DNA from: CAZQDP01 sp964592375
GTDB taxonomy: Bacteria; Bacillota; Clostridia; RUG12999
Reading direction: 5' to 3'
Assembly (NCBI GenBank): GCA_964592375.1
Contig: CAZQDP010000007.1
Location: forward strand, 1 to 46,345
Length of the DNA stretch: 46,345 bases
Made by a program: the position numbers and the translations under genes
The notes under the pieces: generated by a model
Told to the model about the DNA's origin: nothing
Database searches by the model: none
What the model saw: only the letters and a program-made list of their open reading frames with translations
Part shown: piece by piece, positions 32,888 to 40,688 of the stretch
How the letters are laid out: each line of letters starts with the position of its first letter
Position numbering within the stretch: the stretch's first letter is position 1

Positions 32888-33721
32888 TTACTTGGCGCCT
32901 CTGCGCTTGATAATATATTTATCCGTTTTATTTTTCTTCTTGCGGGTTTTCAGACCCAGTGCAGGCTTACCCCAAGGTGTAACCGGACTTGGACGGCCAA
33001 TGGGTGATTTGCCTTCACCACCGCCGTGAGGATGGTCACAAGGATTCATAACAACACCGCGGACAGTAGGTCTCCAGCCCATATGACGCTTACGACCTGC
33101 TTTACCGATGGAAATGTTTTCATGATCCAAATTGCCCACCTGTCCGATGGTTGCTTTGCAGTTCATCAGAATAAGTCTTACCTCGCCTGATGGTAGTCTG
33201 ACCTGCGCGTACTTGCCTTCCTTCGCCATCAGCTGAGCAGAATTACCTGCGGATCTGACGAGTTGGCCTCCCTTGCCTGCCACAAGCTCAATATTGTGTA
33301 TGACAGTACCTACGGGGATTTCAGATATCACAAGTGCGTTACCGGGCTTGATGTCTGCGCCGGTGCCGGACATGATATTGTCTCCGACTTTAAGTCCATG
33401 TGGTGCAAGAATATATCTTTTTTCGCTGTCTTCATACTGCAGAAGAGCAATATTTGCACTGCGATTTGGATCGTATTCTATTGCAATGACCTGCGCTGTC
33501 ATTCCGTCTTTATCTCTCTTAAAATCGATGAGTCTGTATTTCTGTCTATTGCCGCCCCCTCTGTGGCGAACAGTGATCCTACCATACACATTTCTACCGG
33601 CACTCTTCTTCTGCGGCTCCAAAAGTGATTTTTCGGGCTGCTTTTTAGTGATTTCCTCAAACGTGGAAACGGTCATAAATCGACGTGCCGGAGTGGTGGG
33701 ATTATACTTTCTTATAGGCAT
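32888..33721 (-). CDS. rplB: 50S ribosomal protein L2
   Basis: The 277-residue protein has the RNA-binding and SH3-like domains and the conserved loop NPCDHPHGGGEGKSPIGR, whose His is needed for peptidyl transferase activity. L2 spans the peptidyl transferase centre and bridge B7b. Normal length. Confidence 0.98.
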   Translation of the reverse strand: MPIRKYNPTTPARRFMTVSTFEEITKKQPEKSLLEPQKKSAGRNVYGRITVRHRGGGNRQKYRLIDFKRDKDGMTAQVIAIEYDPNRSANIALLQYEDSEKRYILAPHGLKVGDNIMSGTGADIKPGNALVISEIPVGTVIHNIELVAGKGGQLVRSAGNSAQLMAKEGKYAQVRLPSGEVRLILMNCKATIGQVGNLDHENISIGKAGRKRHMGWRPTVRGVVMNPCDHPHGGGEGKSPIGRPSPVTPWGKPALGLKTRKKKNKTDKYIIKRRGAK

Positions 33722-33753
33722 TTTTCATTCACCCTCCTTTTGATTACCTGCTA

Positions 33754-34044
33754 TCAGGACATGCTTTCAAAGAATTCTATTCCGCGGCTTGCGGGGGTGA
33801 GCTTCACAATGGCTTTTTTCCAATCCGCTCTTTTCCCCATGTTTGCACCCACTTTTTTGAATTTGCCAAGTACATTCATGGTGGTTACCTTATCTACGCT
33901 AACCCCAAAAATTTCTTCAACTGCTTTTTTTATCTCAATTTTATTGGCATCCCTTGCGACCTCGAACGTGTATTTTTTGTCCGCAGCAGCACCCATGCTT
34001 TTTTCTGTCACAATAGGTCTTCTGATGATTTCATATGCGGTCAT
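33754..34044 (-). CDS. rplW: 50S ribosomal protein L23
   Basis: The 96-residue protein begins MTAYEIIRRPIVTEKSM and continues KYTFEVARDANKIEIKKAVEEIFGVSV. L23 docks trigger factor and SRP at the tunnel exit. Its ATG overlaps the rplD stop by one base (TAATG), so the two are probably translated together. Confidence 0.97.
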   Translation of the reverse strand: MTAYEIIRRPIVTEKSMGAAADKKYTFEVARDANKIEIKKAVEEIFGVSVDKVTTMNVLGKFKKVGANMGKRADWKKAIVKLTPASRGIEFFESMS

Positions 34045-34667
34045 TATGCATACACCTCCTCAATCTTTGCAATGGCATCCTTCGTCACGATCATCTTTTC
34101 ATACTTGATGATATCATATACATTGATGGTGTTGACAAGTGTTGTTGTAACGCCCGGTATGTTTCTGGCTGATTTGAGCACTAAGTCATCCTTCTGAGAA
34201 AGTACGATCAGTGCCTTGCCATCTACATTTAGCTTGCTCAGCACATCAACCATTGTTTTGGTCTTGATTTCAGTAAGCGTAAGGCTGTCGAGCACAATCA
34301 TCTCGCTGTCTTGCACCTTGGTAGTGAGTGCGGATTTCAGTGCAATCCTTCTTAGCTTCTTGTTGAGCGAGAAACGATAGCTGCGAGGTTTTGGTCCAAA
34401 CGCAATACCGCCGCCCGTCCACTGAGGAGAGCGAATGCTTCCTTGACGCGCACGACCTGTGCCCTTCTGCCTCCAAGGCTTTCTGCCGCCGCCTCTTACC
34501 TCTGATCTTGTTTTTGTACTCTGCGTACCCTGTCTTTGGTTTGCCAGATAGTTGACAACCACCTGATGTATGGCATATTTATTAATTTCACTGCCGAATA
34601 TTCCATCAGAAAGTGCGATATCTCCTACCTGTTCACCCGACATATTATACAAAGCCACATTTGGCAT
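34044..34667 (-). CDS. rplD: 50S ribosomal protein L4
   Basis: The 207-residue protein contains the extended tunnel loop RGGGRKPWRQKGTGRARQGSIRSPQWTGGGIAFGP. In enteric bacteria L4 represses the S10 operon through the leader RNA; the long leader here (see 35743-36063) makes a similar feedback possible but unproven. Confidence 0.97.
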   Translation of the reverse strand: MPNVALYNMSGEQVGDIALSDGIFGSEINKYAIHQVVVNYLANQRQGTQSTKTRSEVRGGGRKPWRQKGTGRARQGSIRSPQWTGGGIAFGPKPRSYRFSLNKKLRRIALKSALTTKVQDSEMIVLDSLTLTEIKTKTMVDVLSKLNVDGKALIVLSQKDDLVLKSARNIPGVTTTLVNTINVYDIIKYEKMIVTKDAIAKIEEVYA

Positions 34668-34694
34668 CGTTATTCCTCCCTTCTGCTTGGCCTA

Positions 34695-35330
34695 TTATTT
34701 GCCTGCCTTCACTGTATTTTTAATAAAAAGCAGCGCGCCTCTTGCACCGGGAACAGCTCCCTTGACAAGAATAATATTTCGATCGACGTCTACCTTTACA
34801 ACCAATAAATTCTGAACGGTAATTTTATCACAGCCATAATGGCCCGGAAGTCTTTTGCCCTTAAATACTCTGGACGGGCTGGAGTTGGCACCCATGGAAC
34901 CTACGCCCCTGTGGTAACCGGAGCCGTGTGTCATCGGACCTCTGTGCGTGCTCCATCTTTTAACTGTTCCGGTAAATCCATGACCTTTTGATGTGCCCGA
35001 AACATCCACAAACTCGCCTGCTTCAAACGCATCTGCCTTAATCGCATCTCCTACATTGTAGCTCGCAATATCTTCTAATCGAAGCTCGCGTAAATGCTTT
35101 TTCAGGCCGCATCCTGCTTTGCCAAAATGACCCTTTTGCGGCTTGTTGGCTCTGATTTCCTTTTTGTCTTCAAAACCGACCTGTATGGCATTATAGCCAT
35201 CTGTGTCTACCGTTTTTTTCTGAACCACCATGCAAGGTCCGGCTTCAATGACCGTAACCGGCACAACCTTGCCTTCTTCGGTAAAAACCTGTGTCATTCC
35301 AAGCTTTTTACCAATGATTGCTTTCTTCAT
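34695..35330 (-). CDS. rplC: 50S ribosomal protein L3
   Basis: The 211-residue protein has MKKAIIGKKLGMTQVF and the central loop GTVKRWSTHRGPMTHGSGYHRGVGSMG that reaches toward the peptidyl transferase centre. GAGGAGG precedes the ATG by about 11 nt. A gap of 97 nt separates it from rpsJ. Confidence 0.98.
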   Translation of the reverse strand: MKKAIIGKKLGMTQVFTEEGKVVPVTVIEAGPCMVVQKKTVDTDGYNAIQVGFEDKKEIRANKPQKGHFGKAGCGLKKHLRELRLEDIASYNVGDAIKADAFEAGEFVDVSGTSKGHGFTGTVKRWSTHRGPMTHGSGYHRGVGSMGANSSPSRVFKGKRLPGHYGCDKITVQNLLVVKVDVDRNIILVKGAVPGARGALLFIKNTVKAGK

Positions 35331-35427
35331 TTATGTTTGCACCTCCTCTGGTTATTGGTTGACGAACTTTGCCGCCAACATGACCTTAAGAACCATCGCC
35401 ATGACCCGATAGCCCCAAAAGGCTTGG

Positions 35428-35742
35428 TTATACTAACTTGATTTCGATTTCCACACCTGCGGGTAAATCCAGCCTTTTGAGTGCTTCCACTGTTTTGTGG
35501 CTGGGAGAGAGTATGTCAATCATTCTCTTATGGGTACGCTGTTCAAACTGCTCACGGGAATCCTTATATTTGTGTACCGCTCTTAAGATGGTGATGATCT
35601 CTTTTTCTGTGGGGAGTGGGATGGGACCGGATACCGAAGAACCTGTCCTCTTGGCTGTATCTACGATTTTGGCTGCCGAACTGTCTACCAAAGTGTGATC
35701 GTAGGATTTAAGCCTAATTCTCATTTTTTGTGTTGCTGCCAT
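35428..35742 (-). CDS. rpsJ: 30S ribosomal protein S10 / NusE
   Basis: The 104-residue protein has MRIRLKSYDHTLVDSSAAKIVDTAKRTG and GPIPLPTEKEIITILR. S10 works both in the 30S head and in antitermination with NusB. I use the ATG at 35742, eleven nt after AAGGAGG; the open frame continues to 35820 without family similarity. It is the first gene of the supercluster; no rpsL, rpsG, fusA or tuf lies upstream. Confidence 0.96.
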   Translation of the reverse strand: MAATQKMRIRLKSYDHTLVDSSAAKIVDTAKRTGSSVSGPIPLPTEKEIITILRAVHKYKDSREQFEQRTHKRMIDILSPSHKTVEALKRLDLPAGVEIEIKLV

Positions 35743-36063
35743 TGCAATTGTCGCCTCCTTCTTCTTTTGCCTTTTAGGCATTTCACTCGCTGCATCTTCG
35801 CGACATGAAAAATACTGCACACTAGTCCGGGTGTGTCATGCTCACCCGATAATATAACCCGGTGCTCTTTCGCTCTATATATAATGATATATATAGAATG
35901 GAAGACAACCGGGGGCAACACGGCAAAAAAATCTGCCATAGCAAATTGCTTGTGTACAGTGACTTGTCGCCCGGTTTCACGAATCGGACATTCTCCACGG
36001 AAATTCCCCGCCTCAAGGACGGCAACCTCCCGCTTCATCGTATGCCATAGTCACAGCAGGAAT
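35743..36063 (-). promoter_or_regulatory. Structured leader of the ribosomal supercluster mRNA
   Basis: The transcript from the promoter at 36064-36092 runs about 310 nt before rpsJ. It holds a 10-bp hairpin at 35874-35897 and a CGGGTG/CACCCG hairpin at 35828-35848. A CCGGG (35862-35858) could instead pair with CCCGG (35831-35827), giving two mutually exclusive folds. No T-run follows, so a classical attenuator is not shown. It may be a site for feedback by a ribosomal protein; this is inference. Confidence 0.5.
35874..35897. repeat. Inverted repeat in the rpsJ leader
   Basis: TCTATATATA and TATATATAGA are perfect inverted repeats around a 4-nt loop. The hairpin lies in the middle of the leader, about 130 nt before rpsJ. 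Confidence 0.7.
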
Positions 36064-36092
36064 ATTATACATCATTATTGACCCAATAGCAA
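36064..36092 (-). promoter_or_regulatory. Promoter of the S10-spc-alpha supercluster
   Basis: On the minus strand TTGCTA (36092-36087), 17 bases, then a perfect TATAAT (36069-36064). This appears to be the main promoter for about 30 genes. Confidence 0.75.
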
Positions 36093-36158
36093 ATGTTTTT
36101 TATTTTCATTTTGTAGAATTTTTGTTTTCATCCGTCATATTTTATGTATATATTGCAC

Positions 36159-36205
36159 AAATAAGTGCGCGATGCAAGCAATCATTGCCCATCGCGCACT
36201 TATTT
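36159..36205 (-). terminator. Terminator after yfbR
   Basis: A perfect 16-bp stem (36159-36174 with 36190-36205), GC-rich in its core, ends in ATTTGTG on the minus strand, directly after the yfbR stop. It separates the ftsK operon from the ribosomal promoter just downstream. Confidence 0.75.
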
Positions 36206-36207
36206 CT

Positions 36208-36789
36208 TTAAATTTCATCCAGCGTTAAAGAAAAACCTTCAATAAAAGTATCAATAAAATATGCTACCTCCGCTAGATCTGTGTTTTTTACAATTTGGTA
36301 CAATGCCTGTCCTGCTTTTTTAAACTCACTGTTGCCTGCGCCCTCTTCCTCAATGCATTTGATGTATGCAGAAAGCTTGTCTGCCGCCTTCACAAGTCTT
36401 TCAAGATAAGCATCCGACTCGAGGGAAGGAAAAAAAGCATCCCTGTATCCTTCTAAAAGCGCTGGTGGAAGAAGTGAAAGCTCCCTTTCCTTGGCAATAT
36501 CCTCAATGTTTCCGTAGGCCGACTTGATATTTGCATCATAATATTTCACAGGAGTTGGCAAATCGCCCGTAAGAATTTCGCCGACATCGTGGTACATAGC
36601 GATGACCACCGCCCGCTCCACATTGATGTTCTTGCCAAAGACATCCCTAGCAATGACCGCAAGGCAATGCGCAATCATCGCCACTTGCAAGCTGTGTTCC
36701 TGCACATTTTCCGGGTGAGAATTGCGCATCAGCCCCCATCTTGCGATGTATTTCATTCTGGATAACAATGCAATAAAATTAGATTTCAA
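36208..36789 (-). CDS. yfbR: HD-domain 5'-deoxynucleotidase (YfbR-like)
   Basis: The 193-residue protein has the metal-binding HD motifs of YfbR: EHSLQVAMIAH (His), YHDVGE (His-Asp) and a later KAADKLSAYIKC (Asp). Homologues remove phosphate from deoxynucleoside monophosphates. It starts at a TTG (36789) with AAAGGA upstream; no in-frame ATG precedes the conserved region. It lies 39 nt after the carboxypeptidase gene and is the last gene of that operon. Confidence 0.9.
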   Translation of the reverse strand: MKSNFIALLSRMKYIARWGLMRNSHPENVQEHSLQVAMIAHCLAVIARDVFGKNINVERAVVIAMYHDVGEILTGDLPTPVKYYDANIKSAYGNIEDIAKERELSLLPPALLEGYRDAFFPSLESDAYLERLVKAADKLSAYIKCIEEEGAGNSEFKKAGQALYQIVKNTDLAEVAYFIDTFIEGFSLTLDEI

Positions 36790-36828
36790 GTGTTACTCAT
36801 TCCTTTGCTTTCACGCCATATGTATTTG

Positions 36829-37965
36829 CTAAAATTTCGTCCAAAGCCTCAGCATTTGCCAAAAAGCCTTGAAAAATCCGATTTTCCCAACATCTTCACC
36901 TGCCACGATATCTGCATAGCAGGTTTCCTCATTGCCTGTCTTTACGCTCAGCGTACCAATTTTAGTACCCCTTAAAACGGGTGCTTTTACGAATTCATCC
37001 AATATGGCGGTAGATGTGGTTTCTCCTGCCGTTTTATTCACCACCACCACAAGGTCTGTGCCCACCACCGCTTTCACCGTTTTTTTACCACCCCGGGTGA
37101 CCTTGACCTCTCCGACCACATCACCCATCTTCGCCATATTTTTCATGGCAAAATTGCCATAGCCATACTCAAAGAGTTTTTTCGGCTCAGTAAAGCGTAC
37201 ATCTCCGCTTTTTGCGCCCAGCACAACCGCAATGAGCGGCATGCCGTCTTTTTCAGCCGTCGCTGCCAGGCAGTTTCCTGCATTTTCTGTATAGCCGGTT
37301 TTGAGCCCTGTGGTATATTCATAATTCTTTAGCAGTTTATTTGTATTGGCAAGTAGTGTTTTTCCACCACGCAGTGTATCCGTCCAAATCATGGAATACT
37401 TTTTAATGCTCGGATGTTTTCCCATCAGCTCACGAGAGAGGAGTGCAACATCATAGGCGCTGGAAAAATGCCCTTCCATATCAAGACCTGTCGCATTGAG
37501 AAAATGGGTATTGCGCATTTGAAGTTCCGCAGCTCTTTTATTCATCAGCCCCACAAATTCGCTTTCGGTGCCTGCAATTCTTTCCGCCATGGCAATGGCC
37601 GCATCATTTCCACTGTTGATAATAATCCCCTTAATAATATCTTCCACCGACATTTGCTCGCCCACATTCAGGAAAATGGTGGACCCCCCCGCATCCTTTG
37701 CATGCTGGGAGCCTGTTACCATATCGGTTAGCGCAAGCTTTCCGCTGTCGATTTCCTCCATGGTAATGAGGAGTACCATGGTTTTGGTCACGCTTGCGAT
37801 AGGCAGCTGCTCATGCATATTCTTTTCAAACAGCACCTTGCCTCCGGTAGGCTCCATGAGTACTACACTTTTGCTTTCAAAATCATCGGGCGAAAGCGCC
37901 GCACCAAAGGCCGCTTGGCCACATAGCAGCATCACTGCGCAGCAAAGTAAGCATATTCTCTTCAT
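36829..37965 (-). CDS. D-alanyl-D-alanine carboxypeptidase (DacF-like, penicillin-binding protein)
   Basis: The 378-residue enzyme removes the terminal D-Ala from peptidoglycan stem peptides. A signal peptide spans 1-22. The serine-protease-like motifs are Ser58-x-x-Lys61 (SVTK), SGN at 118-120 and KTG at 222-224. A PBP5-like C-terminal beta domain follows, and the last residues (FKAFWQMLRLWTKF) form an amphipathic membrane anchor. Homologues in spore formers include dacF and dacB, but which it is cannot be told here. The ATG at 37965 has AAGAAGG upstream; the frame to 37995 lacks a binding site. Confidence 0.93.
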   Translation of the reverse strand: MKRICLLCCAVMLLCGQAAFGAALSPDDFESKSVVLMEPTGGKVLFEKNMHEQLPIASVTKTMVLLITMEEIDSGKLALTDMVTGSQHAKDAGGSTIFLNVGEQMSVEDIIKGIIINSGNDAAIAMAERIAGTESEFVGLMNKRAAELQMRNTHFLNATGLDMEGHFSSAYDVALLSRELMGKHPSIKKYSMIWTDTLRGGKTLLANTNKLLKNYEYTTGLKTGYTENAGNCLAATAEKDGMPLIAVVLGAKSGDVRFTEPKKLFEYGYGNFAMKNMAKMGDVVGEVKVTRGGKKTVKAVVGTDLVVVVNKTAGETTSTAILDEFVKAPVLRGTKIGTLSVKTGNEETCYADIVAGEDVGKIGFFKAFWQMLRLWTKF

Positions 37966-38011
37966 ATTCAACACCTTCTTCTTTTTGAAATGCAAAATTC
38001 ATTTTTCAGGA

Positions 38012-38872
38012 CTACTCGCCACAATTCGCTTGTACCTGGGCAGCCTTGAGCGTATTTTTCATCAGCATGGCAATGGTCATGGGGCCAACACCACCGGGAA
38101 CGGGTGTAATGGCACTTGCTACCTGCAATACGCTTTCATAATCCACATCGCCACAAAGCGCACCGTCAGACGTGCGGTTCATCCCGACATCAATCACAAC
38201 CGCACCGGGCTTTACCATATCCTTTGTAATCATTTTTGCTCTTCCCACTGCCGCCACCAAAATATCCGCACGACGGCATACCTCTGCTAAATTCTGCGTT
38301 TTTGAATGGCAGATGGTCACAGTTCCATGCTGATGCAGCAGTAGCATGGCTTGCGGTTTTCCCACAATATTGCTCCTGCCCACAATCACGCACTCCTTGC
38401 CTGCAGGTGAAATGCCACTTTCGGCAATCAGTTCCATCACGCCGGCGGGAGTGCAGGGCAGAAAATCATAGTCGCCAATCATAATCTTGCCCACATTCAC
38501 AGGGTGAAACGCATCTACATCCTTCCGATAATCAATAGCATCAATAATAACCTTCTCATCAATTTGTGCCGGCAGTGGTAGCTGTACCAATATCCCGCTA
38601 ATTTCCTTCTTTTGATTCAGTGTTTCAATAAGGTGCAATAGCTCCGTTTGGGTGGTATCTTTTCCGAGCGCATATTCCTCCGAATAAATACCCACATATT
38701 CACAAGCCTTTTTCTTGTTGTTCACATACACTCTGGAAGCAGGGTCATCCCCTACGATTACCACCGCAAGCCCTGGCGCTATGCCTTTTTGCTTAAGATT
38801 TTGCACCTGAGCCTTTACCTCTTCCTTGATCCTTGCGGAAACTGCCTTTCCGTCTATTATTTTGCAACTCAT
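38012..38872 (-). CDS. folD: Methylenetetrahydrofolate dehydrogenase / cyclohydrolase
   Basis: The 286-residue bifunctional enzyme interconverts methylene-, methenyl- and formyl-tetrahydrofolate with NADP. Signatures are YVNNKKKACEYVGI (catalytic Lys), VQLPLPAQID, GRSNIVGKP and PVPGGVGPMTIAMLMKNT. The ATG at 38872 is behind GGGAGG and lies inside the 3' end of the radical SAM gene, with an 80-nt overlap. Confidence 0.97.
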   Translation of the reverse strand: MSCKIIDGKAVSARIKEEVKAQVQNLKQKGIAPGLAVVIVGDDPASRVYVNNKKKACEYVGIYSEEYALGKDTTQTELLHLIETLNQKKEISGILVQLPLPAQIDEKVIIDAIDYRKDVDAFHPVNVGKIMIGDYDFLPCTPAGVMELIAESGISPAGKECVIVGRSNIVGKPQAMLLLHQHGTVTICHSKTQNLAEVCRRADILVAAVGRAKMITKDMVKPGAVVIDVGMNRTSDGALCGDVDYESVLQVASAITPVPGGVGPMTIAMLMKNTLKAAQVQANCGE

Positions 38873-40688
38873 TTTGTTTTCCTCCCATTGGTTTTATTAA
38901 ACACTCCCTGCCATAACCGATAAGATCTCCCCTTCCGGCTTTGACAAGCGCCTTGTGTACCAAATGATAATTGGCCGGCAGGCTAAATTGCAGCAGTGCA
39001 CGTTGCATGGCCTTTTCCGCCGGATCTGTTGCCACATATACCTTTTTCATTGTACGTGGGTCAATGCCTGTATAGTACATGCAAGTTGATAATGTACCGG
39101 GGGTAGGGTAAAAATCCTGTACCTGCAGCGGCCTGACCCCTTCTTTTTTAAAATAAACAGCCAGCTCAACTGCATCTGCAAGGGTGCTACCCGGATGGCT
39201 GGATATGAAATAGGGCACCAGATACTGCTTCTTGCCTGCTTTTTGATTGGCTTTTTTATATCGGTCGCTAAATGTCTGATACACCGAATGCCCCGGTTTT
39301 CCCATATAGTACAGCACATGGTCGCTGATATGCTCCGGCGCTACCTTTAACTGTCCACTGATATGATGACGGCACATTTGCTCTAAAAATCCCGTCCCAC
39401 GGTCTGCCATCAAATAATCAAATCGCACACCTGAACGGATAAAGACCTTTTTTATGCCTTGTATGCTTTTCAGCTTATCGAGTAGCACCGAATAATCGCT
39501 GTGAGAAATGATAAGATTTTTGCAAGGCTCGGGAAATAAACATTGCCTATCGGCGCAACTGCCCGCAGTAAGCTGCTTTTTACAGGCACTTTGCCGAAAG
39601 TTTGCCGTGGGTCCTCCCACATCATGGATATATCCTTTAAAGTCCGGCAGTGCCTTAATGAGCATAGCCTCCTTTACGATGGCCTCATGACTGCGACCTT
39701 GTACAATGCGACCTTGGTGAAAGGCAAGAGAGCAAAAATTACACCCACCAAAGCATCCACGGCAAGAAAGCAAGCTAAACTTGACCTCCTCTATCGCAGG
39801 CACACCGCCCATTTCCTGATACATCGGATGATAGTCGTACATGTAATCCAGCGCATACACCCCATCCATCTCCGGCCCGGAAAGTGGCATTGCCGGCTTT
39901 TCCTGCACCAAAAACCTGCCCTCGCAGGGTTGAATAACCCTCTTGCCTAAAATAGGATCATTTTCTTGATACTGCGCGGCTATTGCCTTGGCATATTGCT
40001 TTTTGTCCTCTTGTACCTGTTCATAGGAAGCGATGGTTATTCCCTCTGTTTGGCTAATGTCCTCGGTGATATATGCTGTGCCCTCAATTCCCCTTAGCTC
40101 TGCTGCCTTTTTTCCGCTACGAAGCATGGCAGCTGCCTCGGTAATGGCCTTTTCTCCCATCCCATAGACCAAAAGATCCGCCGCACAATCAAATAAAATA
40201 GAGCGCCGCACCTTGTCATCCCAATAATCATAATGCGCAAAGCGCCGCAAGGATGCCTCTAGGCCCCCTACGATGATGGGAACAAATGAAAAATAGCGGC
40301 GAATAAGGCCACAATAAACCATCAGCGCCCTTGTAGGCCTTTTCCCACCATGGCCACCGGGCGAATAATCATCATTATGTCTGCGTTTTTTTGCGGCTGT
40401 ATAAGCCGCCACCATGGAATCTATATTTCCGGACGTGACCAAAAAGCCAAGCCGAGGTGTTCCCAATTTTCGGATATCGTCTCCCGTGTCCCAGCGTGGT
40501 TGTGCAATGATGCCAACCCGATATCCAAGTTTCTTTAGCAGGCGTGCAATGAGGGTAATGCCAAAGGAGGAATGATCCACATATGCATCGCCCGTCACAC
40601 AAATAAAGTCAACATATTCCCAGCCACGAGCCTTCAAATCCTCCATGGTTACGGGTAAAAAATCTTTTTTATCGGTTTCGCATTTCAA
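38793..40688 (-). CDS. YgiQ-type radical SAM protein
   Basis: The protein of about 631 residues has the N-terminal domain of the YgiQ family (FLPVTMEDLKARGWEYVDFICVTGDAYVDHSSFG) and a radical SAM core with the cluster-binding CFGGCNFC in SCRGCFGGCNFCSLAFHQGR. A second Cys-rich stretch (ACKKQLTAGSCADRQCLFPEPC) follows. The reaction of this family is not known. I prefer a TTG start at 40688 because AGGAG is 8 nt upstream; a GTG at 40697 is possible. The start lies within the end of ftsK. The last ~25 residues are Lys/Arg/Gly-rich and overlap folD. Confidence 0.88.
   Translation of the reverse strand: MKCETDKKDFLPVTMEDLKARGWEYVDFICVTGDAYVDHSSFGITLIARLLKKLGYRVGIIAQPRWDTGDDIRKLGTPRLGFLVTSGNIDSMVAAYTAAKKRRHNDDYSPGGHGGKRPTRALMVYCGLIRRYFSFVPIIVGGLEASLRRFAHYDYWDDKVRRSILFDCAADLLVYGMGEKAITEAAAMLRSGKKAAELRGIEGTAYITEDISQTEGITIASYEQVQEDKKQYAKAIAAQYQENDPILGKRVIQPCEGRFLVQEKPAMPLSGPEMDGVYALDYMYDYHPMYQEMGGVPAIEEVKFSLLSCRGCFGGCNFCSLAFHQGRIVQGRSHEAIVKEAMLIKALPDFKGYIHDVGGPTANFRQSACKKQLTAGSCADRQCLFPEPCKNLIISHSDYSVLLDKLKSIQGIKKVFIRSGVRFDYLMADRGTGFLEQMCRHHISGQLKVAPEHISDHVLYYMGKPGHSVYQTFSDRYKKANQKAGKKQYLVPYFISSHPGSTLADAVELAVYFKKEGVRPLQVQDFYPTPGTLSTCMYYTGIDPRTMKKVYVATDPAEKAMQRALLQFSLPANYHLVHKALVKAGRGDLIGYGRECLIKPMGGKQNELQNNRRKGSFRKDQGRGKGSGAKS

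Noticed and set aside
35833..36081. Small open frames in the rpsJ leader
   Set aside because: None has a good ribosome binding site or recognisable product; the stretch is better explained as untranslated leader.
37568..38290. A 240-residue plus-strand frame across the carboxypeptidase and folD genes
   Set aside because: It crosses two real minus-strand genes and has no recognisable domain.
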